64,000 bases of DNA from Sextonia rubra (lineage: Eukaryota; Streptophyta; Magnoliopsida; Laurales; Lauraceae), in assembly GCA_037013555.1 (NCBI GenBank), contig JASUAD010000018.1, positions 38,403,871 to 38,467,870 on the forward strand, given 5' to 3'. The stretch's first letter is position 1, and the number at the start of each line of letters is the position of its first letter. Below, one piece after another: positions 22,901 through 35,629 of this stretch. The position numbers and the translations under genes are program-made. Below the pieces are notes generated by a model. It had not been told where the DNA came from and searched no databases. It saw only the letters and a program-made list of their open reading frames with translations.

Positions 22901-24841
22901 TAGTGTCCTTTATTTCTCTTTGTTGTTGGTTCCACATCTCAAACCTCTGACGCATTGGTGCAGTAAACCAAAGGTTTAAACCATCAAAGCAAGGTAGTGT
23001 CCTTTATTTTTCAGCATTTCTTATTAGGGTTAGAATTTTATATAACAAAAATTGGCCATCTATTACCTTGTGTCTAGGAAAGAAACTTAGTTACAAGGGA
23101 TTTTAATGTTTCATCAAGTGCAGAGCACATGATGATCTCTCATTTTCACTGTATCTTGCTCGCTCTCTCTGCAGCAGATTAAGCTTTCTTTTCATAAGTG
23201 GATGTAGCCCTTAGTTTTCTTTGCATAAGTAGATGTAGCCCTTAGTGCCGAACCATGTAAAATACCAGTGCCCCTTTCTTGGATTGTTATTCTAATTTTT
23301 GCTTGATTGATTGCACATTTCTCCAACCACTGATCATCACTTTGAATCCGTTTACACATCAAACTCCTCGTTCCATCCTTTGGACCTTATCAATCTTGAA
23401 TTCTTGATAAGTATCTCATTAATAGAATGTTTTGTTGCAGCCCGATAAAAAGCAGAGACTCTGCTAGCACAAAAGTCTATTGATCCTTCTAAAGCTCCCA
23501 GTTCAGATGGAATTTAAGGTTCTTCCTCAAGGACACTGTGGCACATGGTTAAGCCTGATGTTTTTCGGCTAATAAATCTTTCCCATTTTTGTCTCATAGG
23601 GTGATAAACCTATATACTTTCATCACCTCATACTCAAAAAGTCGAAGCGCTCTCTAAAGTGCTCAAGTGGGACCTTCTTACTCTTTGAAAAGTGCATCAT
23701 TATGGCAAAGTTAACCTTTGATTACTACACATCCGATTATTGGAAAGGCATGGATAGTGTTATTGCTAAGCCAAGGGTTCAAGGATTTGACATGCAACTA
23801 TGTAAAAGATTATTGCTCAGCCGATGAATCAAGGATTTGACGACATGCATTGGAAGGCTCTTCTCCCTTAATCAAGTGGCATTATTTTAAGGACTATTAA
23901 GTATTAACATTTGCAACACCAAGGACGGAATTATTGCTAAAATGTGACAGAACAAAAGAGCAAACAACAATAAACTCAATTCAACTCATAAACTTTACCT
24001 CAGTCTTCTATAGAATAAATTAGCGCTGATAAACTTTACGTCAGTCTTTTATATAATAAATTAGTGATTAATATGATCTATGGCCCACAAGATCAAACGG
24101 CTTTAATAAAGCTGAAAAAGAAAAGTAAACAAAATAATGGACTGATGCCGGATCCAATGCCGGCCATGCTTCGAAGTTAATTTAAAAGTAAAGACAGCGT
24201 TCAACAGTGGTTGACGCAATCATAACTCCTTGATAAGTGGAAGAATCATCTCTCCATTATAAACTCCCAGCAACCATATGCATATTCTATGCTACAGTAT
24301 CTTCCATAACGCAGATCATGTGGTACACGCGTCAAAAAAAAAAAAAAAAGCAACAATCAGTGGGCGTCAATTTACACTCACTGGTGTTTTTTTAGTCAAA
24401 CATGACAAGCGCCAAGAATAACGTTCCTTCATAGCCGCACCAACACTCCAACAGCAGATGATATAGAAAATAGGTAATTAAATAGAAAAGAAAGCAGTAC
24501 CATCAAATCAGCGGCGCATCCATAGGGCTCACACTTGTGGAAGGACGACTCAGTGGGCCCACATCAATAAACGGACAAAAGATAAATTTCCACGACATGG
24601 GACCTCGCCCAATTTCACAGCAACAACAGCTGGGGCCCAATATAGATTTGATCAAGATTTCCTACCACAGCTGATCAATGTGGAGTGAAATTGATTGGTG
24701 GGATGCAACCGATCAAAGGTGGGCCCCACGCAACCACTTGAGAATTTATATTTTAGACCATGATCAGGGGCAACCGAAGTTCAAAAAGGCAAGCGACATC
24801 GTCCAAACAGTCGAAATGAAACCAAACCAGCGTACCGTTTC
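19964..24841. other. 4.9-kb intergenic region without a supported gene
   Basis: AT-rich and non-coding in appearance. A short element with weak inverted ends lies at 21508-21660. Splice-like minus-strand snippets (20400-20480 and 20930-21000) could not be tied to any protein. The last ~700 bp should include the 3' UTR of the GT34 gene (AATATAAA-like signal near 24745 on its strand). Confidence 0.5.
21508..21660. mobile_element. Possible short Tourist-like MITE
   Basis: The left end is GGCGTGTTTGGTTG; the right end, reverse-complemented, is GGGCATTTGGTGG. Both resemble PIF/Harbinger ends but the arms align only with gaps. TTT lies on both sides, which is not the usual TTA/TAA duplication. Confidence 0.35.
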
Positions 24842-26188
24842 CTACGCCGGATAATCAAACGGCAGTGCCGACACGCGTGCCGAATCCAAGAGGTCCTCGT
24901 GCACGTACCCGAAGCTCCTGAGCACCTGATTGTCCGCGAAATTCAGCGCGCTCCGCATCCCATCCCAGCAGCTCTCCCCCGAATACATCGCATTGTGGTC
25001 CCCACTGCACGGCTGGCACCCCGTAAAATGCGTGATGAACGGCCTCCGCCCGCCGCTGCCCCACCCTCTCATGTGCTCCTCCCTCAACGCCCCATACCCG
25101 GCGCTCACCTTCTCCCCCCTCCTCCGCCTCAGCCCCCTCACCGCCCTCTCCACGTCCACATAACTCTCGCTCACATTCCGCAGCGTCCCCACAATATCCA
25201 CCCAGTACCCCTCAAAGTAGTACTCGCTCTCCAGATAAATCCTGTCCGCCCATCTCTCCCTCTCCATCAGCAGCAGATAAACCAGGCCCGTCTGATCGTC
25301 CGATTCCGGAAACATCTTGTCCTTGCACACCGTCTTCTGAACCTCCCCCCATTTGTGGTACTCGGGGCTCTGTGGGCCCATGCTGGCCCACACGTCCATG
25401 AAGTCCAGCGACCACTGGCAGTTCCGGATGAGGAAGACTCCGGCGTTGAGGCTCACCCAGCTCTTGTTTTCGTACACCATGTTCGCCCACCCGTGCACGA
25501 CGAGGTTGTGGTCCTTGTACTTGGCCAGCGGGAGCCGGAACTCCATGTCCGTGAACGCCGCGTCCGAGTCGACCCACCAGATCCACTCGGCCTCCGGGTG
25601 GGCCACCATCGCGGCGCGGACGGCCGGGATCTTCGCCCAGAACGACCCCATCTTCGGATGGAGCAGCGCGTTGTTGTAGAAGATGTCGTAGCCGTGGATC
25701 CGGCAGTAGTCCACCTTGTTCTTGAAGAAGCGGAGGAGGAGGTGGTCGCCAATGGGGTTCGGGCACGGGGCGGGTTGGGATCCGGTTACCAACAACACCC
25801 GCTCGCCCGCCCCGGGTAGGAACTCCGGGTGCTGCCGGATCCAGTCTCGGCGCTTCGCATCCCACCCCTCGATCCGCCTCTCGATCGAGTAGCTGAGGTT
25901 CGGGTCGTCGTAGAAATTCGGGTCGGGCGGGTCTCGGTGGACCCCACCATTCGCAGCCCCGCATCTCGTCGAACGGGCGCCGTGCGGAGCGGAGAGGGAG
26001 GAGTAGAAGGAGGGTTTGGGGTTGGGGTTTACGAAGGAGAAGAGGGTCCAGACGAGGAGGAAAGCGAGCATGGCGCCTCCGAGGAAGACGAAGAAGTCGA
26101 AGACGAAGGAGGGTTTGGAGCGGGACGTGGAGGTGGAGGGCTTAGCCATGGGCGAGCTTGGTTGGGTTTGGGCCTCTGGCAACACCAT
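24842..26188 (-). CDS. GT34 glycosyltransferase, galactomannan galactosyltransferase/MUCI10-like
   Basis: Type II Golgi membrane enzyme of 448 residues, single exon. It has a short basic N-terminus, a transmembrane anchor at about residues 28-50 (FVFDFFVFLGGAMLAFLLVW), a variable stem, then a GT34 catalytic domain. Key motifs are FWAKIPAVRAAM (183-194), WWVDSDAAF (204-212, with the DxD metal/UDP-sugar site), HGWANMVYENKSWVSLNAG (232-250), DDQTGLVYLL (297-306) and HFTGCQPCSG (387-396). The C-terminus is LPFDYPA. The family moves galactose (or xylose in XXTs) from UDP-sugar onto hemicellulose backbones. Length and C-terminus favour the galactomannan galactosyltransferase/AtMUCI10 branch over XXTs. 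A second Met at residue 14 could also start the protein; the first has the better context (G at -3 and +4). The ORF is much more GC-rich than its surroundings. Confidence 0.93.
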   Translation of the reverse strand: MVLPEAQTQPSSPMAKPSTSTSRSKPSFVFDFFVFLGGAMLAFLLVWTLFSFVNPNPKPSFYSSLSAPHGARSTRCGAANGGVHRDPPDPNFYDDPNLSYSIERRIEGWDAKRRDWIRQHPEFLPGAGERVLLVTGSQPAPCPNPIGDHLLLRFFKNKVDYCRIHGYDIFYNNALLHPKMGSFWAKIPAVRAAMVAHPEAEWIWWVDSDAAFTDMEFRLPLAKYKDHNLVVHGWANMVYENKSWVSLNAGVFLIRNCQWSLDFMDVWASMGPQSPEYHKWGEVQKTVCKDKMFPESDDQTGLVYLLLMERERWADRIYLESEYYFEGYWVDIVGTLRNVSESYVDVERAVRGLRRRRGEKVSAGYGALREEHMRGWGSGGRRPFITHFTGCQPCSGDHNAMYSGESCWDGMRSALNFADNQVLRSFGYVHEDLLDSARVSALPFDYPA

Positions 26189-26431
26189 ACCTCTTATCTT
26201 TTGTTTTGTAGAGGGATTGGTTAGTGGGAGTGGGAATTGGACATGTGTTGATATCAGGGGGTGAGTAATGAGAGAGAGAGGAGAGGTGGAGATGTGAGAT
26301 GGTTACGGGGTGGCGTGTTTTGTAGTGGGAGAGGGGAAGGGACAGAAAAGAGCCGTCGGTGAAGGAGACAGGGAGAGGGCAGGGAGGAAAAGGAGTGAAG
26401 TGAAGTGAAGTAAACACGCCGGTCACGTGAC
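26189..26431 (-). promoter_or_regulatory. GT34 gene 5' leader and G-box promoter
   Basis: Upstream of the GT34 start lie CT-rich leader DNA (26268-26285) and, at 26422-26431, the perfect palindrome GTCACGTGAC containing the G-box CACGTG, bound by plant bZIP and bHLH factors. No TATA box was found at a suitable distance. Regulatory use is inferred. Confidence 0.5.
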
Positions 26432-26449
26432 TCGCTTGAATGGGAGAGG

Positions 26450-29400
26450 GGTGTGTGCGGGATTTACGGATGGGTGTATGGACATCGGAATGACAGGTGG
26501 GGGATGTTTGAACAGGTGTAGGGTGATGATAAATGAATGTAGATGCACAATTTTTTTGTTTTTGGGTAGAAAGATGATCCGAAAAGCAAGCAGTTGGAAC
26601 TGCCGTTCGGGCTTACCGGGGCCTGCCTACTCCAGCTGCTTAGGGCCCGTTTTTTTATTAGAATTTATGGAATTCATGTTTGGTGGCTGTCTGAAATTTT
26701 TAAATGCTAGAACTCTGAAATGTTACTAGATTCTATGTTTCCTGAATTCCCTGTTTCTTTCATACCTGAATTCTTACCTGAGAATTTCTAAATTTTAAGA
26801 ATTTCTGAATTCCTTGTTTCATATAATGATTTGCGAATAAAAATTTTCTCCTGTATACATTTTAGAGTTGTGTATGAGGCCTTGGGATCAAGAAATTTTT
26901 GTTCAAACTATGCAGGATAAGAATGGCAGTTTAAAAAAAAATCTAATTTTATCTGTCTCGAGCCCAACTTTACTTGATGAACAACTCTTATGTATAGAAA
27001 CATGTCCAAATTTAAGTTAAGGAGTCAAATGAAGTGGTGGATATAGGGATTTTATTTGAGCGTGCGGGATGATTGTCAATAAGAAAAAAAGTAAATTTAA
27101 ATTTTATGGCGTGCTCATATTTTTAAAATTTTTTTAACCTAAAGAGAAAAGAGACTCATCTACAATGATGGTAGAAAAATATGGTACAAAGAAAAAACTC
27201 TGAAAATCAGGCTTTATTGTAGTAATTGTAGGAAAACTCAAAATATCTTAAAAACAAAACCTTTTCACCAATGATAAAATGCAATCTTCCTTTTCAATGG
27301 AGGGAATTTACCAATATAAATACTAAGTTTTGGACTTTTCATCTCCATGGAAGGCACATGATTGATTTTGAAGGTGGTGCGTGGCCATATGACCAATTGC
27401 CCATCATGGGCCTTTCTCAAATCATATGGATGCAACCAGTAGTAGATCCAGAATTTTCATTTGGCAGGTACAGATTTAAATAGGCATTTGTGTTTATGAT
27501 CAAATGCAAAAATTTTATGTGTGTTTTGCAGGTAGATATATACTTTTTATATAAATTTTTGAAGTAAAATAAAAATTTTCACTATGGTTGTAAAAGTGCA
27601 CCAAGTCTAACGGGTGCATCCGCCCCTATATAGATATATGTAGGTTAGCTTATGGATGGAACCGCACCTGCATGTCATAACATGCGCCTGTCCTCACATG
27701 CATGACTAGATTTAAACCTTATGGCAAAGATCAAGCATAGCCAGTTGAGATTATATATAAACACCATCCTTGGCTGCCTATGTGGAAAACATTTCTCCAT
27801 GATTACACATTGACCGTCCTCAAAAAGGCAGCAGGATCCTCTCGAATTTCATTGAGCCCATTCAAAATGCACTATAGACTATATAGCAATAGATGTATGA
27901 GAAAATCATACCACCTATCTGTGGAAAAGACATCTCTCTCGCAAAGCATGAGGAATACATGTTGTTGTTGTTGTGAAATTATAATTATACTCTTTTCACG
28001 TAAAAAATGGCACGTACACACACTAAAATGCATATAAATTTATGTGATACCATGCAATAGCATTTATGTCCCATTTTTTATTCCCCTCTCTTATACACAC
28101 CAATACCAATGCATATGATAAATACATTTGTAATCAATACTATTGTATAAACCACATAAATTTGTACGTATTTTAGCGTGTTTGTATTATTTCTAACTAG
28201 GCATATGGTGTTTGATAGACATTTCAATAAGTTGTAGTGAAATTTCGGTCACTTTCCATGAAAAGGCTTGTATAAAAGAGAATGTTTTGGTCCATTGAAG
28301 ATGGCTTTGGACAATGGCTCCAATCAAGGAAAATCATATGGTTTGTTGGTACTGAACCCGCTTTCGCTTGGCCATCCGCCTCGCTCTCAAATCCAGCTTT
28401 TGCTACTCGCTAATTCATAAATCACATACCACATCATTCATGACCTTATGATTCTAATCAACTTCTCTCATATTATGTGGCATCATGGCTCATGCCCCGT
28501 TTGCAGTTTCTTTAATGACCTCCTTATGTTCAAGACGAAGCCCATGCAACCATGTTATTGTCAAATTAGGGTCCAACTAATGATCTTTTGATTGTTTAAT
28601 GACCCATGGAAATTTTCATATCTTTTTGTTTCCAAGCGTTATTAGGTCTTCAGTTGATAAATGAGCTTACGTCCATCACTATTAAAAACGTAGCTTTCGG
28701 AGTACATGCCATGGTTGGATTTATATTTCAATCCAAAATTCTAAATGGTTAGGTCTATTAACTCATTAATGTGGGTTTTGCGAAAACAGTGATTGTCGAT
28801 GAAGTAGCATATACATTTTTCATATGTTGAAAATCCCAAAAATCTCCACTTGAAACTGAGTAGACTTGTTGGAAGGGACTCAATAGCTAATGGATGATTG
28901 AGGAGCTAAAAACATTTGTAACTTGCATCTTTGACAGTAGGGTTGAGGCTTTCGGATTCGAAGAGAAAATTTTCCCACCCCAGTATGTCAAATCAGAAAA
29001 AGGCTAATTAGGTCATCTTCACCTATATTGTTTTATATTATTGACTGTTCATCAATTTAAGAATTCTTATTGAATTTAATTATAAATTATTTTAAAGGAA
29101 TAGTTAAGTTAGCTTTCGATAATAATTTATTTTTAGAGATTGTGAATTCAAACAGCACTACCACAGTGAGGCTATAAAAAATTTACTAAGCTTTTTATGA
29201 GTATGAAGGGATTAATGTGGCCTTTGGGTTGGCAAACCCTCTATTAGTAAAAAAAAATATATCTAAAAAAAATTAAATTCATATAAACAAACAAGCCAGA
29301 AACAAGATGACCATGTTTTGACAAGTAAAATGAATTATTTTAGCCTGTGCCGAGTTGAACTCCTGCTAGATCAATGTCAACATTTGACGTATACGTAATG

Positions 29401-32400
29401 TAGCATTCCAATTGGGTGACTGGAATGAAGTAGTTCGGACCACAGAACCATCATGTGGAGGCCATTTCTATTTTATAAATGCATGTAGGCAACAAATTAG
29501 TGAACCCCACAAGATGCATTGGACAACAATTATACATACTCCTGCTGGTTGAACTTACCAATCCAACGTGAAAAAAGTTATTGGCTGGAACGGTACAGGA
29601 GCTGCCATACAACTTACCCCCCAACATGTTTGGGGGCAAAAACACAGTGGTCAGTGCCGTACTCGTAGTGGGACCTTGAAGGCTGACATTGGGACAACGG
29701 TTGGATTGATGTTGAGTAAGATCGTTTGAAGCTGTGTGAAGTAAATAGTCACTTCAGAAGAAAAAGAAAATAGAAACAGTTAAAAAAGAAAATACCAAAA
29801 TTTAAAAATTAGCTATTTATTTTATCTTTTTAAAATATCATGAAAGTATCTTCTCATATTAAATAATAAAAAAATCTTCTCTGTTTTGGAAAAAAAAAAG
29901 TTAAATAAAATATCTTCTAAACACTCTTTGGTTTGACTTCCGCTTGTCTTTTGTTTTATTTATTTTAACATTTTTTAACTGCATTAAGACAAGTAAACTG
30001 CCCCAATAAATCCATGGGATTCACCTTTAAAATGTTAATAACTTAGAATAAATGCCCTTCAAAACACATCGTATTCTTAAGTTAACACATGGTATTCTTA
30101 AGTTTTATATTAATTGAAAGTTTATTTTGAAGGAGTTGAGTTTTAGAAGGTGGGCCCCACTTGTAATTTCACTCCTTTTAATTTAAAATTTTTCTAAGTT
30201 AAAGCTTTTGAGGATATCTATTTGACCCTAATCCAATGTCTTTAACTCGCTGAGTAATAATAGTTAAATGGAGGACAAAAAAGCACATATAGTATTTTAT
30301 TTTTAAAAAAAGCACAAATAGTTTACGTGGACCTTTTTAGCAGGCAAGATAGGTAAAAGTGAATGATAGGCTTGTACAATGCCGCATGTGATTTCATAAA
30401 TTATTAACATGGTGGGTCACAAAGTTGTCCTGTTTGTTTTTTTTTTTTTTTGGTTGGTAGGGAGCTGCCGTGCAAAGGAAAATAGACAGGACCCTAGTTT
30501 TCTAGATGTTGCGTCGAAGGTCTTATTGTGAAACTAGACATAAACATTGTCAGAATATCAACCGTTGGATGGAACGCAAAGTGAATATGCGGAAAATTCA
30601 GCAAGTAAATAGTGTGATTTATTAATTGGTCATTTTATACTGATTAAGAAGATTTCATCGAATGTCACATTTTTCTACAAAGAATGAAAATTGGTTGATT
30701 GAATGATTCTAATGTAGTGATGCATCCATCACTAGAGTCAGTGCACCCATTAGCAGATTACACAAGCATTAGTGGGGTTTTCCCTTAAAAAAATTTTTTT
30801 TGGTATAAAGGTGCACTAGTGTTGAGATTGAGAAGTTTTTTTTTTTTCTCAATTCTGCTCCCTCCTACTCCCTTGTGATGCGTGGGATATGGTCGTTTGT
30901 TTTCACTGTTAGGGCTGATGAGGCTGATGACCGGCTTGGGTTTTTTAAAAGGTCCTCCGTCCATAGGTAGTGCACCCAACTATAATACAGCCTGTGCCAA
31001 CTCATGATTTGTCAAACAGGATTCCAAGTACAAAAGAGTAGAAGTGATGATAAACTTGCACAGCTACATTGGGTTTGTGTTATGGTGTGGTGGAGGAAAT
31101 CGCACTTTTTTGGGGGGAGGTGGAAAATCCGCATCGTTGTTGGAGCGAAAAATGTTGTCGTAATAATGTCCCAAAAATAGGCCATGAATGTAAATTTTAG
31201 AAAATAGTTTTTGTTCACCAAAATCGAATAACCCATGGACCGAAGGTTAAAGATTTGACAAGAAATACCCCAAGTCATAAAATAATAATACTAATAATGT
31301 TCCAAAAATCTAAAAAGGTCAAAATCGTCGCTGCACCAAATAGGTCGAGGAAGGTGCCAAAGGCTACTCTCTTTTCGACTGCAACTCAACACACCGCCTA
31401 TCAAGCACAAGGAAAGATAAGGTTTGATTTGTCCCTCTGTATTTGTTACCCCATTATGGTCCCAACCCAAGCATATCCCATATTGGGCTGTGCTTGGGCT
31501 CTATTTGTAGGCCCATGGCATAGCACACATCATTTTTTGACAAAATGATCACACTCCAGGCCTGGGCCACGCATATTCTTAAAGCTCTGTCATTTTAAAA
31601 TACTGGAGGGGAAATGTTTTCCAAGTAGACTGGGTCTAGGCCTGAGTTGCAGACCTGTGGATTGGATCCAGCCTGAATTATAAAATGGGTAGCTTCAGCC
31701 CGACTGCCTGATTTGACCTAGCCTACGAACAACCCTACTCAAGAAGCTTCATGCACCTGAGAATCACTGGCCAACAAATGCTACTCTCAATTATCATCTA
31801 CGATACCAGATTAGATAAAGCTATGTTGATGGTTGAGTCCTTCTAGCAGGTATATGTATGGGGGAGCAAATTTTGATAGGGTCGACGTTGCAATAACACA
31901 GACATTAAGCAAGGCTAGTTGAATTGGCTAATGTGGGGCCCACATATGAATGGAATATTAATCAATTGACCCAGCACTAGATTTTTTTTAAATAAATTAT
32001 TTTTTTGTGAGTTAATTAATTTTTTTTGCAACTAAAGAAATATTTGATTAATAAGTGGATCTCACTTTTATTACTCAATTTAGTTGGTTTTACAAAGGTT
32101 TTCATGAATCACCGTACAGATCATGTGACCAATTCATGCTTGTATCCAAAAGTTCATTCATTAGTGGGGAGTTTGAAGCAGATCGATCCTATTGGTTCTG
32201 CAATCGCAGGAGATGCTATCTCTATTGTATTTTGCTTCTATCTCTATTTTATTTTGTTTTTAATTTTTCTTTGTTTCATTCTTATAATGCGGAGGTTGCA
32301 TTAGTAAGCACCTTTCAATATACCAACACCATGACAGCGCTTGTATAATTGATTGAATCCAACAAAAACAGCAAATGCAGCAAAGAACAACGCACAACAA

Positions 32401-33440
32401 CAACAATAATATAATCAATACAAATCACATGAAATCACTCACCAAATGAGAGAAATAGTAGTTTCTAAAAGGTGGTTTATAAACACAAGAAAAACAAAAA
32501 AGAGATGAGCATATTGTTTTAATGATATTGTTTACACCTCAACAAAAGGAAAACCGAAAACATAATTATCTGAACGGCCTGTATTTAAGTGCAGCACGAT
32601 CAAAGTAATCTAAGCCATTAAATATAGAGTTTCTGAATTTGACCTCTCAATTTGAATTTTGTCCCAATAATTTAATGATTTTATAAATGCGTATGTATAT
32701 CCATTAAGCTTTAGGCCCTTAATCAAATATTGTAATGATTAGATCGTGACAGTTTGGAGACAACAGGGCATTTCGGCAGAAAAGGTTCATTTCAGCAAGT
32801 AGCCAATTCCATGGGCTTTGCATGAGTGATGGAATTTGCGTGCGGCCGGGGCACACCTCTTACCTCTATAAACTCAAAGCGATCCAAGCTTGTCAAATAC
32901 TAGGGTATATCCTCCCTTCGTTTGTACAGTCTTGAATTTATCTGTCATCACAGCTTAATATGATCTGTGGCAATCTGCTAGTAAATTTTCAATGTGGTAC
33001 AACAGATACCCTGATGATGTTTTGAACCTATGAACACCGATTCGGTCTGAGACAGGCCAGTTGGTGGATTATATTCTTCCACCATACGTCAAAGGATTTC
33101 TCTGTGTGTTCAATTCACTTTCGAAGATTTAACATGAACTCAAAATAAAAAAAAGTTTATGAAGTTATCGCTTGATTTACTTTTCCAATTACAGAGATTA
33201 TAACCATTCAAAAAGAAAGTCGGGACTAGTAGTATAGGAAAAAGGTACGTTTAAAGTAGTTTTGTTTAATAAATCTCAACCCATATTATCTTCTATTTTA
33301 TTTTGATAAATTAAATAGATATGCAGCGGTATATTTCTACTTTGCATGATAACTATTGACTACATGGATGTCATGTTTTCCTCAAACTTCACCCATTTTT
33401 AGATTTCAATGTTAACCACCTTTCTCATTTTGACATGCAG
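26450..33440. other. 7-kb intergenic region, no gene recognised
   Basis: AT-rich DNA with poly-A/T runs and only short open frames lacking any family motif. GGGC/GCCC-type words like those at 16-17 kb recur weakly at 31440-31730. No transposon termini were resolved. Confidence 0.5.
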
Positions 33441-33745
33441 CGCTGATTATGGAGAAATAATTACAAACATCCCTTGATTATGGAGAATTTTAATACATGA
33501 TTCCTCTCAAATTTTATGTGCTGTTGATTATGGAAAAATTAATAGAGTGCTTTTGAGTCTTGATAATGGAGAAACTCCCATTTTGACTGTTACGGAGAAG
33601 TTAACAAATACATAATAATTGCTTTGCAACAACTCCACTTGATTAGATTATGAAGCAGTCCATGCATACATAATAGATGTTGTGAAACCGAATCTTTTAA
33701 TTGGGGAGAAATTAATACATAGAACTTTTGATTAACTGGCCTTGA
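33441..33745. repeat. Degenerate tandem repeat around TTGATTATGGAGAA
   Basis: Variants of TTGATTATGGAGAAATTAA recur at about 33446, 33474, 33522, 33570, 33640 and 33695, spaced roughly 30-70 bp, often followed by a TTAATACATA-like word. It lies just upstream of the proposed gypsy LTR. Confidence 0.6.
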
Positions 33746-34654
33746 TTAGCACCCCCAACAGCTGCTCCTTAATAGAATTTCATCCCCATATGGGACTTCT
33801 ACGATGATATTCCTCTCCATTTATATTTTTAAACTTCACATATGCTTAGGATAGCCTCGGGACCGTTTGATTTCATGCTTGAAAAGTGAGGCTCAAAGCT
33901 CACAATGTAACATTCTAAACCAAAATATGGATATTAGCCTAATGAAATTGTATTTTAGCTAATGAAGCTCCGTTAGAGTTTAAGTGAGTTCAAATTAATG
34001 TTAGGATCATGTGTATGAAGTTTTATAGGAATTCGAGCTCGTTTGAGCTCAATAGAGGTAGTTTGTAATTTTAGAAAGTTTAAAAGCTCTTGTTCATAAT
34101 TTTCTAATTTATGAGATTTTAGGCTCATCAGGTAGATGGTCTAATTGCAAAAACCTTTCCCTTCTACCCAAACCCGATCCAAACTCATCTCGAGCATCAT
34201 ATATGTGACATACCTTTTCTAAATCTCCCTTTAGTAATTACCCTAAACCCCACCCAAATAAAACCCAAACAACACCTAGCATTCCTCTTTCTTTTGTTTC
34301 TTCCTCTCTCTCCCTGTTTCCTTTCTTTCACTCTTACTCTCACCCAAGCCATGTTGCAGTGGAGATTTGAGGCTTCACCACCACCAACAACCGCCACCTT
34401 CATCTTCTCCAAGCCACCACTGTCTTCCTCATCTTTCCCTCAAGTCTCCTTCATCAACTAAGAAGCCCTCAGCAAGCCCTTTTCCCTCCCAAAGTTAAGT
34501 CTTTTGTGTTTTAAATATAGAAATGCTTTGAGTATGTTCATTAGTCTCTTCCTTTTGCTTTTGTAGGGTTGTTTTGTTTTGGGTTTCTTTGATTTTGAGC
34601 TCCTATTTGGACGACCATGAGGCTAGGGCATTTCCCTTTTTCATCTTCTCATAA

Positions 34655-34748
34655 AGGCCTCAAAATAGAACGGAATGGAGAAACAGAATTCATGTAGCCG
34701 ACCCAAACATGGTTGGGATAAGACTTTGATGATGATGATGATGATCTT
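34655..34748 (+). mobile_element. LINE 3' terminus inserted in the gypsy LTR
   Basis: The plus strand reads TEWRNRIHVADPNMVGIRL, stop, then (GAT)n at 34728-34745. This is the best preserved of the three LINE 3' ends in the window; only the last ~30 codons remain. Confidence 0.82.
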
Positions 34749-35602
34749 CTCATCAAGGCAAGTAGATTTACTTACATTGATGATATGCTTTTACTTTGAT
34801 TGATTCTAGCATTTATATGCCATATGGCTACCCTTTGCTCATTTGTCTAATGTTAATGAAAAATGCAAGAAAAAGGACATGTTGAATGGATGAATGATGG
34901 TGGATTGGAGGTGGAAATGCATGTGTGTGGAGTGGGCAATGCACAATTTTTATGCAAGGAATGAAAAGAAATGAAAGGGGAATAAATCCCCCGTTTTTCA
35001 CAAAAAAATAAGGATTCCTGAATTGGAGCAAAACCTAGGTTGTTTTGTGTAAAAAGCCCTTGAGGCTTGGGTCTTGTAAAGCCTTCCCACCTGAAATTAA
35101 GGACTATTTATTGAATATGTGTGAGGGGTGTTGGGTGTAAACCGATCCCTCATGGATTGCGTGGTTCGTGTATGTTGCATAAATTATTCGGACCCTTGTG
35201 GTGTGAGGACTCAATGCATCTATCAATTGTTTATGAACTGCAAAATGGAACAGATGGGTTGGTCTCACTTCACCGGTGGTTCGAGTACAATTGTGAAGTA
35301 TGCAAATTATGATCATTGACCTAGGAGTTGGGCTTGTAATTATTCATTGGCCTTTGGGTATGCATCTTTTCATTGTTTTCATATTGTACATGTGATGTAG
35401 ATGTTTCTTAGGTTTGTACCGAAATGCATCGACTTTGACTGTGTCGAGGTTTGGCATTGATTGTATTTGAGCATAAGAGGATTGTATTTTGCGTGAATTA
35501 TGATTGTGGAAGTAGTTCCTCCATTGATTGAACCTGTGTGTGCATAAGGAAGCCAACCCTTCACATTGACTTACGGTTCTGGGTCTAAGCACCAATTAAT
35601 TG

Positions 35603-35629
35603 ATATATATATATATATATATATATATG
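35603..35629. repeat. (AT)n microsatellite
   Basis: About thirteen AT units within the proposed gypsy LTR. Confidence 0.9.

Noticed and set aside
24899..25819. 306-residue plus-strand open frame opposite the GT34 gene, and other long frames there
   Set aside because: They arise from high GC and lack of stop codons in complementary frames; their composition (Pro/His/Arg-rich) is meaningless and they overlap conserved GT34 motifs.
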